Positions 19,740-31,173 are shown, numbered from the stretch's first letter. The stretch: DNA of 64,000 nucleotides from Trachythela sp. YZ-2020 (GCA_016169945.1 JADLSH010000390.1:1488001-1552000), one strand, 5' to 3'. Notes: generated from the sequence alone by a model not told the origin. Numbers and translations: made by a program.

Positions 19740-20608
19740 GTCAAAACTCCCAGTTATTCACAAATATTTTTAGTCTTTATTATTGATTGTTGTTCTTTTT
19801 TATTGCAGTTCATTTTTATTGCAGTCTGTCTGACCAAATGCTCAACTGGTCGGACAGTTTCTCCAGACAAAACAAAGCAATGAATTTGCATGGTTAAAAA
19901 GTCAAACTCCAAATCGAACAAAATATCTGATCAAATTCCGAAATGTCCAATCAAATATCATTTTGGTCAGATATTTTGTCCGGACAAATTTTGAAATTAT
20001 TTCAGGCTCTGAATGTATAATGCCATAAAGGGCTGATTCGAGTCTCACAATAATACTCTTTTCAAAATGACTTGCTTTAGACAATTGTTTGCTGGGCTTT
20101 TCTGTTTTTTGAAATAATTTCAAACCACAACTAGTAAATTTGATTCCAATTGGCTCTGATAGCTTCAGATTGCAAAATTTTTCTGGGTATGCACCCCCAA
20201 CCTCTCCCCCCCCCAGAAGGCTCACAATTTCAGCATTTGCTAGCCCCCCAACACAAAAATCGACATTTTGCCAGCACATTTTAAAATTATTTTTGCTGTC
20301 GTAGGCACACAAAAAAGTTATCGAACCTTTTTACAAAACAATTTTGAGTCATCTGGTTTTAAAATAGTGCATTACAACATTGGAAGTTATTTATTGCTAT
20401 GCCTGTGTATTCTAAACATAGAAGTTATCTAGTTGTACGTAAAATAGCAATTGTAAGAAATGTGTAAAAAAGAGTAAAGTACATATGTAAAATATATAAA
20501 TAAAATTGTTTTCATTTTCATTCGAAGCAATTGAAGGTAGTACTCTCTTGTAACTGATCAATAAGTGTGTTTTCATAAAAGAAATTATGTTTTGAGGTTG
20601 TTATTCTT
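19740..20608. other. Interior of element #2, repeat-like, no gene
   Basis: A stem-loop at about 19828-19861 (CTGACCA..TGGTCGGACAG), and a segment with a C-run near 20205-20215. A long minus-strand frame 20312-19902 is open but I recognise no domain. Confidence 0.4.
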
Positions 20609-20724
20609 ATGATGAAGAAAGGTAAAATAACAGGCACTCATTGGTGTTCTGCAGTCAACTGCTCCAACAATAAATTACGGGACAAATCCCTAAGCTTTTT
20701 TCGATTTCCCTTGGATGCTGAAAG
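20609..20724 (+). pseudogene. THAP-domain first exon (P-transposase remnant)
   Basis: Two tandem ATGs (20609, 20612) open a 38-codon exon with the first half of a THAP zinc finger: HWCSAVNCSNN (C-x4-C), then SLSFFRFPLD, the FxFP-type motif, then a donor site AG|GTAAG at 20725. It ends in phase 2, as does the first THAP exon of the intact transposase at 50008-50090. The second THAP exon with C-x2-H, and the RNase H-like core, are absent; the right TIR of element #2 begins about 30 bp later. The exon appears to be the surviving 5' end of a deleted transposase gene. Confidence 0.75.
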
Positions 20725-21304
20725 GTAAGAAATCTTTTTTAAAATAGGATGGTTTTAGCTTCATGACTACTCGATAGTAACACATTTAAATAGCTAGACA
20801 TATCAATTTCATGGAGCAGTTGTTTTGAAACGCTATTTATTCTTGCTTTCCCAATTATTGGAGTTTGAATTACAAAAATATCGTTGATTAAAGACACGTT
20901 GAGTCGAACAAAGAAAAATTTCAACCTGCGAGAGAGTCTATGATGGGATTGTAAGACAGTTTGTAGTAAACCATTTGTATGAGCTCTCATACTCCCGAAC
21001 AAGTCGCAGCTAAATTGTACCAGAAAAATATATTTTTACGTTACCAGGCTTGACAAAGAGAAAGTCGCTTACCTTTTCTTCAAAATATTCATAAAACCGA
21101 CGAAAATAGCCCACTTACATTCCAAAAGGAGCAATTTTATTAATCATAGTGCGGTTTTCGCCATATTGTTTATAGTAAAATTCTCTGACTTTACTACCCA
21201 AGAACATGGCGGACGCTCGCTCGCGGGTGTATCAGGCAACTGTCGGCGCGACCGCCTGACATCAAAAGAGTGTCCTTTCTGGTTCGTCTCCGTATTCTGT
21301 GGTT

Positions 21305-22021
21305 GTGGTCGTATCCCTTTTAACCTTTTTTTTTCAATTTTAAAGATAATAAAGTGAAAATATCATTTTCTGAAAGGGTAAGGTGAAGTAAAATGACCTA
21401 TGCAAAAAAATTTTCACAAAGTCACTAATTACACTAATTATCCAATATGGCGGCCGCTAATTAGGCCATAATTGCCTAGCGGCGCAAACATCATATCTCA
21501 TGAACCAATTACCCAAATCTAATGAACGATATATTTTTGAAAAGCTTAGAACCTGATCTAGTGCCTGACACTCTTTATTTTTTTTCAAAATTCTTTAATA
21601 AACATTTTAGAGCCAAAAATTGGAATTGTTGCATTATTTGTACTTTTATTGAGATATTTATGATGCAATTTGTGAATAATTCATCAATAATGAAAAATAT
21701 TGAAATTTGAAGAGTGTCAGGCACTAGACAATGGTACAGGCTATAAATGTGCAAAATATGAAGCTTCTATAATAAAAACCTAGAAAATTACAATGTCACA
21801 GGTATTGCTGACTCCTGTCAAATTACAAATCGGAGAAAATCCAGTGCGAAAGTTTCAGTTTGGTAAATGTACCTTACAGAAGGCTTCAGAATGCTCCTGC
21901 TTCATACATTACTTTTGTAATTACAAAAGTAATTACAATTCTAAATCTACAATATTTAAAATACCCAAAATGACACAAAATTTTTTTTTGAAAAAATGAC
22001 CAGAGAAAGGGATACGACCAC
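21305..22021. mobile_element. 717-bp inverted-repeat element in the RPA-like gene
   Basis: GTGGTCGTATCCCTTT at 21305-21320 is repeated in reverse complement at 22006-22021. The unit separates the N-terminal coding part of the RPA-like gene from the rest. Its left end overlaps the TSD of the CACAG element, which therefore inserted at this junction later. A TSD cannot be fixed. No coding sequence. Confidence 0.6.
21558..21727. mobile_element. Foldback MITE nested in the 717-bp element
   Basis: Perfect 18-bp inverted repeats CTAGTGCCTGACACTCTT (21558-21575) and complement (21710-21727) around AT-rich DNA. No gene; family unknown. Confidence 0.65.
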
Positions 22022-22249
22022 CTTAAATCCAACAAAGCGTACCGCTCCGCTTTTGTCCTCGAGAGAGCCATCAAAAAACTTTCCTTTTTTTGGAGATAGC
22101 GATGTAACTACTACACCATCCACGAACGCTTTTTCTCCAATATTTTTCGAATCCTGAATGGACGACACGGTTTCAAATAAATACCAGTCGACCTCTCTTT
22201 TTTCTTGGCGACGACAAAGTTGAACGCGATCCAGACGACATATTGACGT

Positions 22250-22850
22250 TTATACAATACAGCTCGATAAAAACATTGTCTGACGTCTGTTCTATTAATA
22301 CATCTAAAAGCTGCCCAACAATTAGAAAATCATGGGCGGGGAAGGGCGGGGGAAATTTTCAGCTTGCGAGAATTTTTCGCCGATCTAAGTACGGTTGCAC
22401 CACAGCTGCCCAATCTCTGAATGGTCGACATATTTTGAATATTTATTAAAAGTATGACATGTATTTTAAAAAATAAACGAAATAATTAAAAAATATCAAC
22501 AATATATGTAAAAATATATATATCTAATACTTGTTAATTAACAGAATGCATTTGTTGTGTTTCTGAGCTTGAGTTGATGCGATCGCTTTAGGTTTTCGTC
22601 GTACTTCAACGATCGTCAACACTGACACTGAACGACACAAAGTAAAATGTCCTTCAGTGTCAGTATTGATGACTGAGTTGAATTCTAAATAGCAGTTTTC
22701 TAGCGATTTATGCCTTTGAAAGACATGCAAGCGAAATTGTTTTGTTGACAAACCGCTCAAAATGACCCTTTCAAGTTTTCTGAATTCCTTTTTTCCAGGA
22801 AAATTTTCTTTCCAGATTCTCAGGACCGACTTTTTGCTGCGCGTTATTTC
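22250..22850. other. No gene recognised
   Basis: A 111-codon minus-strand frame (22859-22524) has no motif I recognise. It ends at a foldback MITE. I leave it uncalled. Confidence 0.4.
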
Positions 22851-22864
22851 CGGTTTCATGCGCC

Positions 22865-23007
22865 TCTCTCCTCCGCAGAGCCTCCTTAAGTATTTACAAA
22901 TAACTTACATGAAGTTTCCTGAATAAAAGTGAGCGCGCGCGGAGTGATGGTCCTCGCGCGCTCACTTTTCCCTCATTAGAGACTTCATGTAAGCCTCTGC
23001 GGAGGAC
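22865..23007. mobile_element. GC-rich foldback MITE with ~10-bp TSD
   Basis: The arms are CTCTCTCCTCCGCAGAG and, at the right, the complement of CTCTGTCCTCCGCAGAG. TTTCATGCGC flanks both sides (a 10-12 bp repeat, depending where the tip is drawn). Inside is a CpG-rich hairpin GTGAGCGCGCG / CGCGCGCTCAC. The TSD length suggests a Mutator-like or related element. Confidence 0.6.
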
Positions 23008-23025
23008 AGAGTTTCATGCGCCCAA

Positions 23026-23214
23026 TATTACGAAAATCACTAAACTGTCAACATCGCCGCTAGGAATTTCAAACGGGAAAAGAAGTCATGTGATCAAAAT
23101 GATGAAACAATTTGATCACATGATTGAACTAAAATTGAATTTGGAATTATCAAACGTCTTTTCCCGTTTGAAATTCTTAGCGGGGATGTTGACAGTTTAG
23201 TGATTTTCGTAATA
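23026..23214. mobile_element. Foldback MITE (189 bp)
   Basis: Arms of about 57 bp starting TATTACGAAAATCACTAAAC, near-identical on both strands, around a short AT-rich spacer. Non-coding; family not assigned. Confidence 0.75.
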
Positions 23215-24588
23215 AGGCTAGCCGACAGGAGGAATGTAGCGTACTATTTTATATGAGTTTACTTGTAGGCGGAAACGCCTACAGGGCACCGCATTTTAGT
23301 ACTGTGTCTGGTTACTCTTGTTCTCCTCAATACACTTTGCATAGTATTTCCGCTTGGCATTAATAATTTTGTTTATTAACCTTATTGTGCAAGATTTAAT
23401 TATAAGCATTATGATTTACAGTTGAATACCCGGAAAGCATACGTCGCCAACACGAAAACGAGGCTCTACAGCCAAACGTAAACAAAGATGGCAGGAAATA
23501 ATACGCTTTATTTTCATTGGGTGACTGGATTTACACAAAGTAATTTTCGTCCATGCCCAACATTAAAAACTACTTTACATTGGACTAGGTTGGACAGCAT
23601 GCCGCAAAGCATCGTGGGTAATGAGCGTATGTTTCCACGTGCGGCCTCATTTAATATGCGTTGACTGCCGTGAAGTCAACATCTCTGGCCATAGCAAATT
23701 CTGCGAAAATGGACGCTATTGATCCAGAGACTCAATGCCATCATTATGGATGTGTTTAGTGTTTGTGTATCGATGTATAACAAGGCTCTTTGAGTCCGTT
23801 TAATGGATTTATTTGTGCAGAAATCTCAAAGGCTGCGTGTGATCAACTGGTCTTGTGGTCAATATAAATGTTGTGTTGAAAATTCTATATGTATTTGTGG
23901 ACACTTTGTTCAGTGTTCCACGTATTGCCTGGATCGTCTGTATTTGTAATGTACATATAGTGCAACTAGTGAGGAGTGTAGTACAGACAGTTAACTAAAT
24001 ATTTATTGGCCAGATTGATCTTTTGCAACAGAAATTACTGGTGAAATGTAGACAAAACAAACTTTACAGTAATATACAGTTCCATTTTTATTGAAAATAC
24101 ATAGCACATGCATAAAATATAATAATATCTCTGCTCATTCTCTACATGTATAAAGAAATATTAAAGAAAGCAAATATCCACCAAGAAGGCAAATTAACAA
24201 TACAATGATAGAATTCAAACCAAAATACAAATCTGTATCAAGAAACAACAAATTTTCTTCTAAAACTCAGAACTTATTTTAAACAGTAAAGTCCACTTCT
24301 TCAGAAAAATACGAGCAATCACTGCGTCAATTGTGGAAATTCGAGATGTTCAACTTCAAAGATTGTTGACAGAAATGGATCGGATTAATACAGTATGACG
24401 ACGTACAGCCTACATGAAAGATCAAAATAACGTTTACCATACAAAATACTGCTCACATAGATAGATCAATAGTTATTGAAATAGTATGGATGCATTCCAG
24501 GAAAAAAATTGAATAACAATGACAAAATATTCGATATTTGCGAGTCGAGTGGGCCGTCAGACAACAAAATTTCAGGTAGAGCCAGACA
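23215..24588. other. No gene seen
   Basis: Contains a small palindrome GTAGGCGGAAACGCCTAC near 23266 and otherwise unremarkable AT-rich DNA. Confidence 0.45.
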
Positions 24589-25267
24589 CTAGCCCACAGG
24601 GGCGGATCCAGTCGTTTGGCTGACCGATGCACTATATTGCACTCGATATCGTATATGTAGGGGGGTTCGGGGGTACCCCCCCCCCCGGAAAATTTTGAAA
24701 TCTAGGACCTCGGAAACGCGATTTCCTGCGTTCTGAGCGAACTTTTGGAGTGAAATCCAAATAGCATTTGCTGAATTTTCAGTAAAAATACGTCAAATAT
24801 TCTGACTTTACTTCGTAAAGTGAATAATGTGACTTCAAAAATCAAACTAAAATACAAGCTATATAAAAACAAAATATGATCAGCTTAGAATATGTAAATG
24901 GAGCTTCGCACACGTTACATACTAGTTACCAATATGTATTTTGTATTATGTACTATATTCATTTTTTAATGCTATACCTTTTAGTGTCATTAAGAATCTA
25001 ATTAGCAGTTTTGTTCGTGATTCACAGAGTCTTTCAATATTGACCATCCTGAGTCAATATTCGATATATTCTCTAACTAGCCAACTAGGTTTGGTTACAA
25101 TTTATGATTTTTCGAACTAGAAAAGTTGACATTGAAGAACTTGTTGTTGGATTCATTTAATGTTCAACTACTGCACTGTGCATTATTGCAGCTGCATTCA
25201 ATACCTTTTTAAACATATAACATAAGGAACATATAATTCTACGTTGCTTATTTAGGTTTGAAAATAT

Positions 25268-25665
25268 AACATGGATCCTAAAGGATCCTCAGCATTGTAC
25301 AGAAGGTCCATAAGGTTCTATCAAGAATCCTTGAGGATATAACTAGGATCCTTCAGGATTATACTATATCCTTAAGGTTTTCTCTAAGCATCCTCAAGCA
25401 TCCTGCAAGAAAGTTAGAGATCCTTGAAGGATCCCAAAAGATCTTGAGAATCCTTGGCATTTTGTAGAATATTCCTAAGGATCTATCAAGAATTCTTGAG
25501 GATATAGCAAGGATCCTCAAGGGTTTGGAAAGGATCCTTTAGGATTGTTCTATATTCTAACATTTGATCATTAAGGATCCTGGATAGGTTTCTTGCAAGG
25601 ATCCTTGCAAGGATCCTTGCAAAGATTCTTACAAAATCCTTAAGGACCTTGAAAGGATTTTCACC
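25268..25665. repeat. AAGGATCCTT-rich degenerate repeat block
   Basis: About 400 bp built from variants of AAGGATCCTT and AGAATCCTTGAGGAT. GGATCC occurs nine times; near 25595 the unit CAAGGATCCTTG repeats back to back. The motif is self-complementary, so it reads the same on both strands. It is in the left part of the hAT element. Not a gene. Confidence 0.8.
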
Positions 25666-25669
25666 AAAG

Positions 25670-26634
25670 AGAATTGAAATCCCATGTTTTCCACTATGTG
25701 CTAAATATAATTTACAACATTCCGAGCATTAACACTCTGTCCGGGTAGGTGAAATAGCCCAGGCAAATGCATTTGTGAATGATCTATACAAGAAATACCC
25801 ATTCTGGTTGTTGAAGGAAATGCAAAAAAGATCTTGACTAGGTGGGCCAGCTCAGTTCTGATGAAATATAATAGGGACCTTAATTAAATGGGTTAACATA
25901 GGCTGGCAGCCAATATAAAAATAGCCCCTAGTCTTGCATTGCATCATCAACAGTTGAATTCCCAGATATTTCAAGTTCGGTGGTACTGTATGTGTGCATT
26001 AATCCACCAGACAATTCCAAACTTGCTCACCCTAGGCCTCTGACCACTATGTAATATATATACCCTGGGTGATTTGTTTTGGCTAGCCAGCCTACCTGAA
26101 CAGTCTCATGTAAACACACACAAGATTTCTCTCAACAAAGCAAGCTAAGTTAACTGGACTACCAGGGCTTCACCCCTAGTCCCCATGACCACAGACCAAT
26201 TTGTGTACAGTAGCATTGAATTAAAGTGCATAAATTATATAAAATTACCAAAGGTGCACATTATATAAACATATAAATGTTGCAACTTGTTATTGAATAC
26301 GAATATACACTGTTAGTTACTACATTAATACAACTATACAGGAATTTGGCTTACTTTAAAGTCCTCAAATCTCTACGCTGCCACCACAGAATAAGAACTT
26401 AATTCTCTGTATTTATAATATGCTTGGGGTCGACGAACGCTTCCATTTTCGCCTTTCGAAAAAGCATTCCAATCTTAAGATTTCGATATAAATACATCAG
26501 CTTTCATAATTTTGATAATTCCTTTGTATTCCTTTGATTTCGATGGAGTCTTCATCTTGAAAAACCAGTCAATTACTTCGTTTGTAAATCTCCTTATTTG
26601 CCGCCAAGACATTATAAATTTCTAATAAACATGC
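25670..26634. other. hAT interior, no gene seen
   Basis: AT-rich, many stops in all frames, no motif recognised. Confidence 0.45.
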
Positions 26635-28710
26635 TTCGCTGAGTAGCCTGCTCGCAGACCACGCAGACGTTCTTATGGCTCAAACCCAGCCTCGTACCCA
26701 GGCGCTTTTAAGGAAAAGAATAAAAATCGCGTTCAGCTAATTTATAGAGATCAGTGGCTAAGCTGAGCGAGCGCGCGGGGGTGCTTGGGGAGGTCGCGAC
26801 GAAGGAAGCGCCTGGCAGAAAATGTATTAAAGATGGCGGCAGTGATTTTTAATATCAATGAATTCAAATGAGAAAATATTGCAATTGTCGTCGCAAACTG
26901 AAAGATTTATACACAGTGTTGTATGTTCAGGAAATATTTTGTGTCCAAATGATGAATGCACTGCGAAAACAAAAAGCATTTTAGTGTACTTCATATATTT
27001 TTTACGTATTAATTAAATAATAAAACATTGATAATTTGCAATTTAATATTGTTATAAGTTAAAATTGTACTTTCCTGCCAGTGTCCTGGCTAATGTAATC
27101 TCAACTCCCATCTGAATATCATTAATTTGGTTTTCTAAAAACAGAATTTCTGTTTTATGCTCACTGAATTATGCCATGCATATGCTTTCTGCCATTTGTT
27201 TTCACAGAAAGATTAGTACCTATTAAAATTGTACACACACTGTGATTTGACAGCAGTGTACGTATAGACCATCGATCATTTCTCATACTCAAATTGTAAT
27301 GAATTCATGCTATGTTTAAAACATGTTAGGGCTACTCCTATATGGGGGGCACTCTGTGCTTTGTCTTTCACATTCGGATTTCAATGACCGACGGGGCCAT
27401 GCTACCCTTTCCCCAGGGTCCCTGAAAGATATTTTTATCAGGCTCTAAAAAAGTTCAGCAAATAACATTCAAAAGTCATTTGCTGGGCTATTACTGTATA
27501 TCAATTTTTAAGTTTTCTCAGGTTTGTTATTGTATTAATCACCTCAAAATCTCATACTAAAAATTAAAGCAAAATAAAACACCCTAATTGCACTATGGTA
27601 CAAACATTAAATTTATACTATGGCATGCAGACAGAATAATTTTACAAAATACAACACATTTGTTCACATTCAGTCATTTATTTCTGTTTTGTTGGACCTG
27701 GAAAACATGCTTTAACTGTTTGAGTGAGAATGTTCTCGTTGGATGTCAAATCAAGCAAATCTTTCATTCTTGATCAATACTCAGCAACATGTTCTAGCTC
27801 AGTTGACAACTTATGCCTTCTCTCATCACACTGGGAACTGGACAGATTGTAAGCTAAAAAGAACACAAAGCACACTGTTTGACCCATGGGCTGTTTACAT
27901 GACAATAGGGTGACCCTAGCCACAAGGTTACCCTGGTAACCAGTAACCCTATAGTCTATTGTGTGTTAGGGTGATGCTAGAGATAGGGTTACCTTTGCAA
28001 AAGGTCATTGTTTTTCTCTACATAAGCCATGTAAAGACATCCTACCTTAATATTCACTACGAATGTGACTGATGTCAAAACAACAAAGACGTCATATGAT
28101 TAATATACATACATATCAACCCGACAACTATTTTAAACAATATCCATGCCACTTTGGCAAGTTGGTAGCAATATAGCCTGTTGGTAGGTTATGTGACCCT
28201 ACCTCATGAATATACTGGTTACTTTCGGATGCTCTTGGTAACCATGTTACTTCAGTCAATATCAAGAAGCACTGACAGATTTTTAAATGAATACATAACA
28301 AAATACACAATGCCTATGACTATATTATTATAAAAAATAATAGTAAAAATTACCTTGAACATCGAGTTGTCGAAAGGAAGTATTAAATTCATCGTCTGAA
28401 CTAAATTCTGCATATAAAAGAAACTTGTTTTAGCAATACAAATTTACCAAAATCGTAGACTGTGCCTGTGATCAAGCATTCAATTGTTATTGTATATAAA
28501 AACGACAACAAAGTATGCAAATTGCTTAAAGAAAATAGCAAAATAGCCCGAATGAAAAACAGCAATCTCGCAAGGATATAGCATATCAAAGGTCCAATTA
28601 GTTTTGTGACCACAAATAAGAAAAATCGTCAATTCTGTGCAACCACTTCATATATTTACACAATTTTAACCACTAGAGGCTTTGCAAAAATATTAAATAT
28701 ATATATCTTA

Positions 28711-28740
28711 TTATATGTTTTGGTATGTAGTATCGCTGTA

Positions 28741-28775
<35 letters not shown>

Positions 28776-28842
28776 GCAGGGCGAGTCAAAATACAAACAA
28801 CGAGTAAAAATGTACAGCGATACTACATACCAAAACATATAA
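28711..28842. repeat. Large perfect-looking hairpin (foldback)
   Basis: Arms of about 63 bp, TTATATGTTTTGGTATGTAG.. and complement, around GCA. A neighbouring segment near 28941 repeats its ATCGCTGTATATTT part. Non-coding. Confidence 0.75.
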
Positions 28843-28850
28843 TTAGTTAT

Positions 28851-29007
28851 TTATTATACAACTGCTTTATAAAGTATTTTTTATTGAGAAGAAAAACCGG
28901 TCAAACCGGTTTTCTACTATACAAATAACCAAGTATCCAAATATCGCTGTATATTTGTACTCGTTTTTAGCGTTATTTGGACACTTTTTAACACAGTTGT
29001 ATAATAA
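28851..29007. mobile_element. 157-bp inverted-repeat MITE
   Basis: TTATTATACAACTG at 28851 and its complement ending at 29007; a central ACCGGTCAAACCGGT-like hairpin lies near 28896. Family not assigned. Confidence 0.5.
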
Positions 29008-29205
29008 ATTATATATACATAAAAAATACCTGTAGTTAGAGCTTCTGCAAAAGAATGGTCTGTTTCATCCATACAGATATCAATGATAACACACCAGGGA
29101 GAAAAACTGACGAAAAGGCACCTCAAATCAAGCGATGGAAAGGATTCTTCACATTTCGGTCAAAATTCTTCACTTATCTGCATTTTCTGCCAGCAGTGCC
29201 AGGCC

Positions 29206-30429
29206 ACAGATTAAAGATATACAGATATGGAACTCTCGCGGGATCCTGTCCCCACTTTTTCAATGCGCATGCGCGAGCCTCTGGCAAGTGTCATGAACAT
29301 TTTTAATCAGTAAATAGATAGGAAAACCCCGAATTTTGACAATAAAACAGCGATTTAAAAGAGTATGTCTGGATGATTTGTTCGTCGTTCACAATTTTTA
29401 CAAATGGGCTAGGACTAGAGCATTTTAACAAAAAATGGATATATAAAAACGCTTTGGTACGGAAAAAACGGGAAAAACATGCCTCGAGGAGTGCATTTAT
29501 CAGTGTTTTCAATCAAATTGACTTTGACAAATCGATTTTTGCAAATTCTTCAACTTTGGAAGCTTATATCTACTTGAAATACTAACTTTCCGGGCAAATC
29601 GTATACTTACAAGGTTAGTGGAAAGTTTTTTCATATTTTATTCAAATTTTACAAGTTTTCAAGACAGATAAGGCATGAAAACTCCGAAAACAAAAAGACA
29701 CGGCAAGCCGCGTATATGTATGAATTTAACCTTATCTTCAACGAAAATATTCATTACATGACTTGTTTATATACTTTTATACCACAGGTTTTTATACCAT
29801 TGCTAACAGATGGGATACTTAATGTAAAAGACCGCCTTGTTTGTCAGTTTAAAGCTCAAAAAACTGTTCTACAATGCGGTTGTGTTGTGCCCTGATGCAA
29901 AACAACAAGATATAAACAAAATGGCAATCTGTGACTTCCCAAACTTTGGCAGGACGTAAATTATTTAATTTTCGGTTTTTGCTTAAAGAAAACATTAATA
30001 TTTCCCTAAGCGTTAAGTTTCGGCACCAAATACATTGTCAACTATCAATAAACAAGCTTTCAAGGCATCAAACCAACATATAGTATGTTTGCATGTCGAC
30101 TGTTTCACACTAACTCCTGGCTTTCAATGATAAATAAAAGTTGTTGGGAAACTCGAACGTGTTTTAAAAACAAACAAAAGTGATCACTTACTGCTATTTT
30201 CAGAAATTTGGAGCTCAAAATGATGATTTGTAGCGCCAACTCGTAAAAATAAGCATTTTTCAACTTTCGAACAGTGTTTCTCCTATACCTTAGTTAGGAA
30301 ATTCGACGAGCGACACTTGCCAGCCACGCACCAGAGCAATTTGCGTGGCGCGTGGAATTGCCTCACAGTGGGGACAAGAACATCAAAGGTTCCGACTAAA
30401 GTTCCATATCTGTTAATCTTTAATCTGTG
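29206..30429. mobile_element. P-superfamily-like element #3 (CACAG ends, 7-bp TSD)
   Basis: The ends begin CACAGATTAAAGAT and share arms of about 60 bp (TTCCATATCTGT motif on both). The TSD GCCAGGC is exact (29199-29205 and 30430-30436). The subterminal GGAACCTTTGATGTTCTTGT stretch resembles the one in element #1 (GTTCCGACCTTTGAAGTTTT), so both probably derive from related parents. 1,224 bp, no transposase; non-autonomous. It lies at the right end of the 26687-30563 element. Confidence 0.85.
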
Positions 30430-30692
30430 GCCAGGCGCTTCCCCCTCTCGTCGCGTCCTCCCCAAGCACCCCCGCGCGCTCGCTAATCTTAGCCACTGAT
30501 CTCTATAAATTAGCTGAACGCGATTTTTTTTCTTTTCCTTAAAAGCGCCTGGGTACGAGGCTGGCTCAAACCCTCGCCAACTAACGTCTGCTGAACCGAG
30601 CGATACATTCCATTCCCTCGATTTGACCAATCACTGCGAACCTTCTTAAATCGGGAAGGTTCACTGTGATTGGTAGATTTTGATATGCCTTC

Positions 30693-31173
30693 CAGGGTTG
30701 CCAAGTTCGGGATTTTATCCCGAGATCTCGGGATTTTAAAAAGCAGTTGGGAAATTTTTTGGATTTTTGTTTTAAAAATTCATGCTCGGGATTTTTTTGG
30801 GATTTTTGAGAACAGAAAGTTCGAGAATTAAAAATTGATTTTTTGTAAAATTATTTTAAATTAAACAATAATATAACAACTTTCAAAAAATCCAGCGTTC
30901 GTCTGCTGGCATCCTATTGAACTTTATGTTACAAATGTTATACTAGATCAGTTTATCCAACTGAAGTATGTTTCATTTATACAACATGAAGTATTACGCA
31001 TATTTCGAGAAACCGGCGCGATCTCTAAATCTCTTTTTCAGAGTATGCCCGTTCGCAGGTTGGGGTCTTTGGGGACTGGGAACGAAAGTGGGAACATTGG
31101 GATTTTGGGGGGAATCTCGGGATATTTGGGAAGCTTAGTTGGGAATTTCACACATTTACAGTTGGCAACCCTG
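30693..31173. mobile_element. hAT MITE at the helicase 5' end
   Basis: The ends are CAGGGTTGCCAA and its complement TTGGCAACCCTG, with an exact 8-bp TSD ATGCCTTC (30685-30692 and 31174-31181). 481 bp with no gene; the interior repeats GGGATTTT/TCGGGAT. It is inserted 20 bp before the helicase ATG at 31201. Confidence 0.9.

Larger units (their letters stand above)
13530..21301. mobile_element. P-superfamily-like element #2 (CACAG ends, 7-bp TSD, THAP exon)
   Basis: The ends begin CACAGAATACGGAGACGAAC and are long inverted repeats: left arm 13530-13878 continued at 18329-18505, right arm about 20755-21301, some 530-550 bp each. The TSD GTTGTGG is exact (13523-13529 and 21302-21308). The element is 7,772 bp; without the LINE in its left arm it is about 3.3 kb. 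It holds one THAP-type exon (20609-20724) whose donor site runs straight into the right TIR, as if the rest of a transposase gene had been deleted. CACAG plus a 7-bp TSD plus THAP supports the P superfamily. Confidence 0.85.
12636..22241 (-). pseudogene. RPA1-like OB-fold ssDNA-binding protein gene, split by transposons
   Basis: The C-terminal coding part is 13522-12636 on the minus strand: OB-fold-like segments (AVKIANCKVQKAYGGGDGVE; VTVADESGTVVLTLWQDYVG) and a four-Cys zinc ribbon (CPVCKNGEVV..GRCIEC), the layout of RPA70 DBD-C. The N-terminal part lies 8.5 kb away on the same strand, 22241-22022: an ATG at 22239-22241, a basic SPRKK segment, then FVDGVVVTSLSPKKGKFF and VRFVGFK. The two parts read on from each other, because LKIEQFVKEK follows FVGFK plausibly in this fold. 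Between them sit a 717-bp inverted-repeat element (21305-22021) and the CACAG element 13530-21301 with its 7-bp TSD. A one-base shift also lies near an A-run at about 22195. RPA-like genes travel with some Helitrons, so this may be a mobile-element gene rather than a host gene. The gene is broken. Confidence 0.7.
26687..30563. mobile_element. 3.9 kb non-autonomous element with 9-bp TSD
   Basis: The ends are CAGCCTCGTACCCAGGCGC and complement, with arms of about 130 bp (26687-26820 and 30430-30563). GCTCAAACC flanks it (26678-26686 and 30564-30572); the repeat extends to 11 bp if the tip is set one base inward. It is inserted in the left arm of the 26644-35049 element, and the intact right arm shows the empty site. 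Its tip (CAGCCT) resembles its host's (TAGCCT) and the TSD size is the same, so the two may be relatives. No gene seen inside. Confidence 0.85.

Noticed and set aside
19902..20312. 136-codon minus-strand frame
   Set aside because: No domain recognised; G/C-run and repeat-like DNA produce the open frame.
24660..24700. G-quadruplex or regulatory element at the G/C run
   Set aside because: The run is a standard part of this hAT family's left end and is explained by that.
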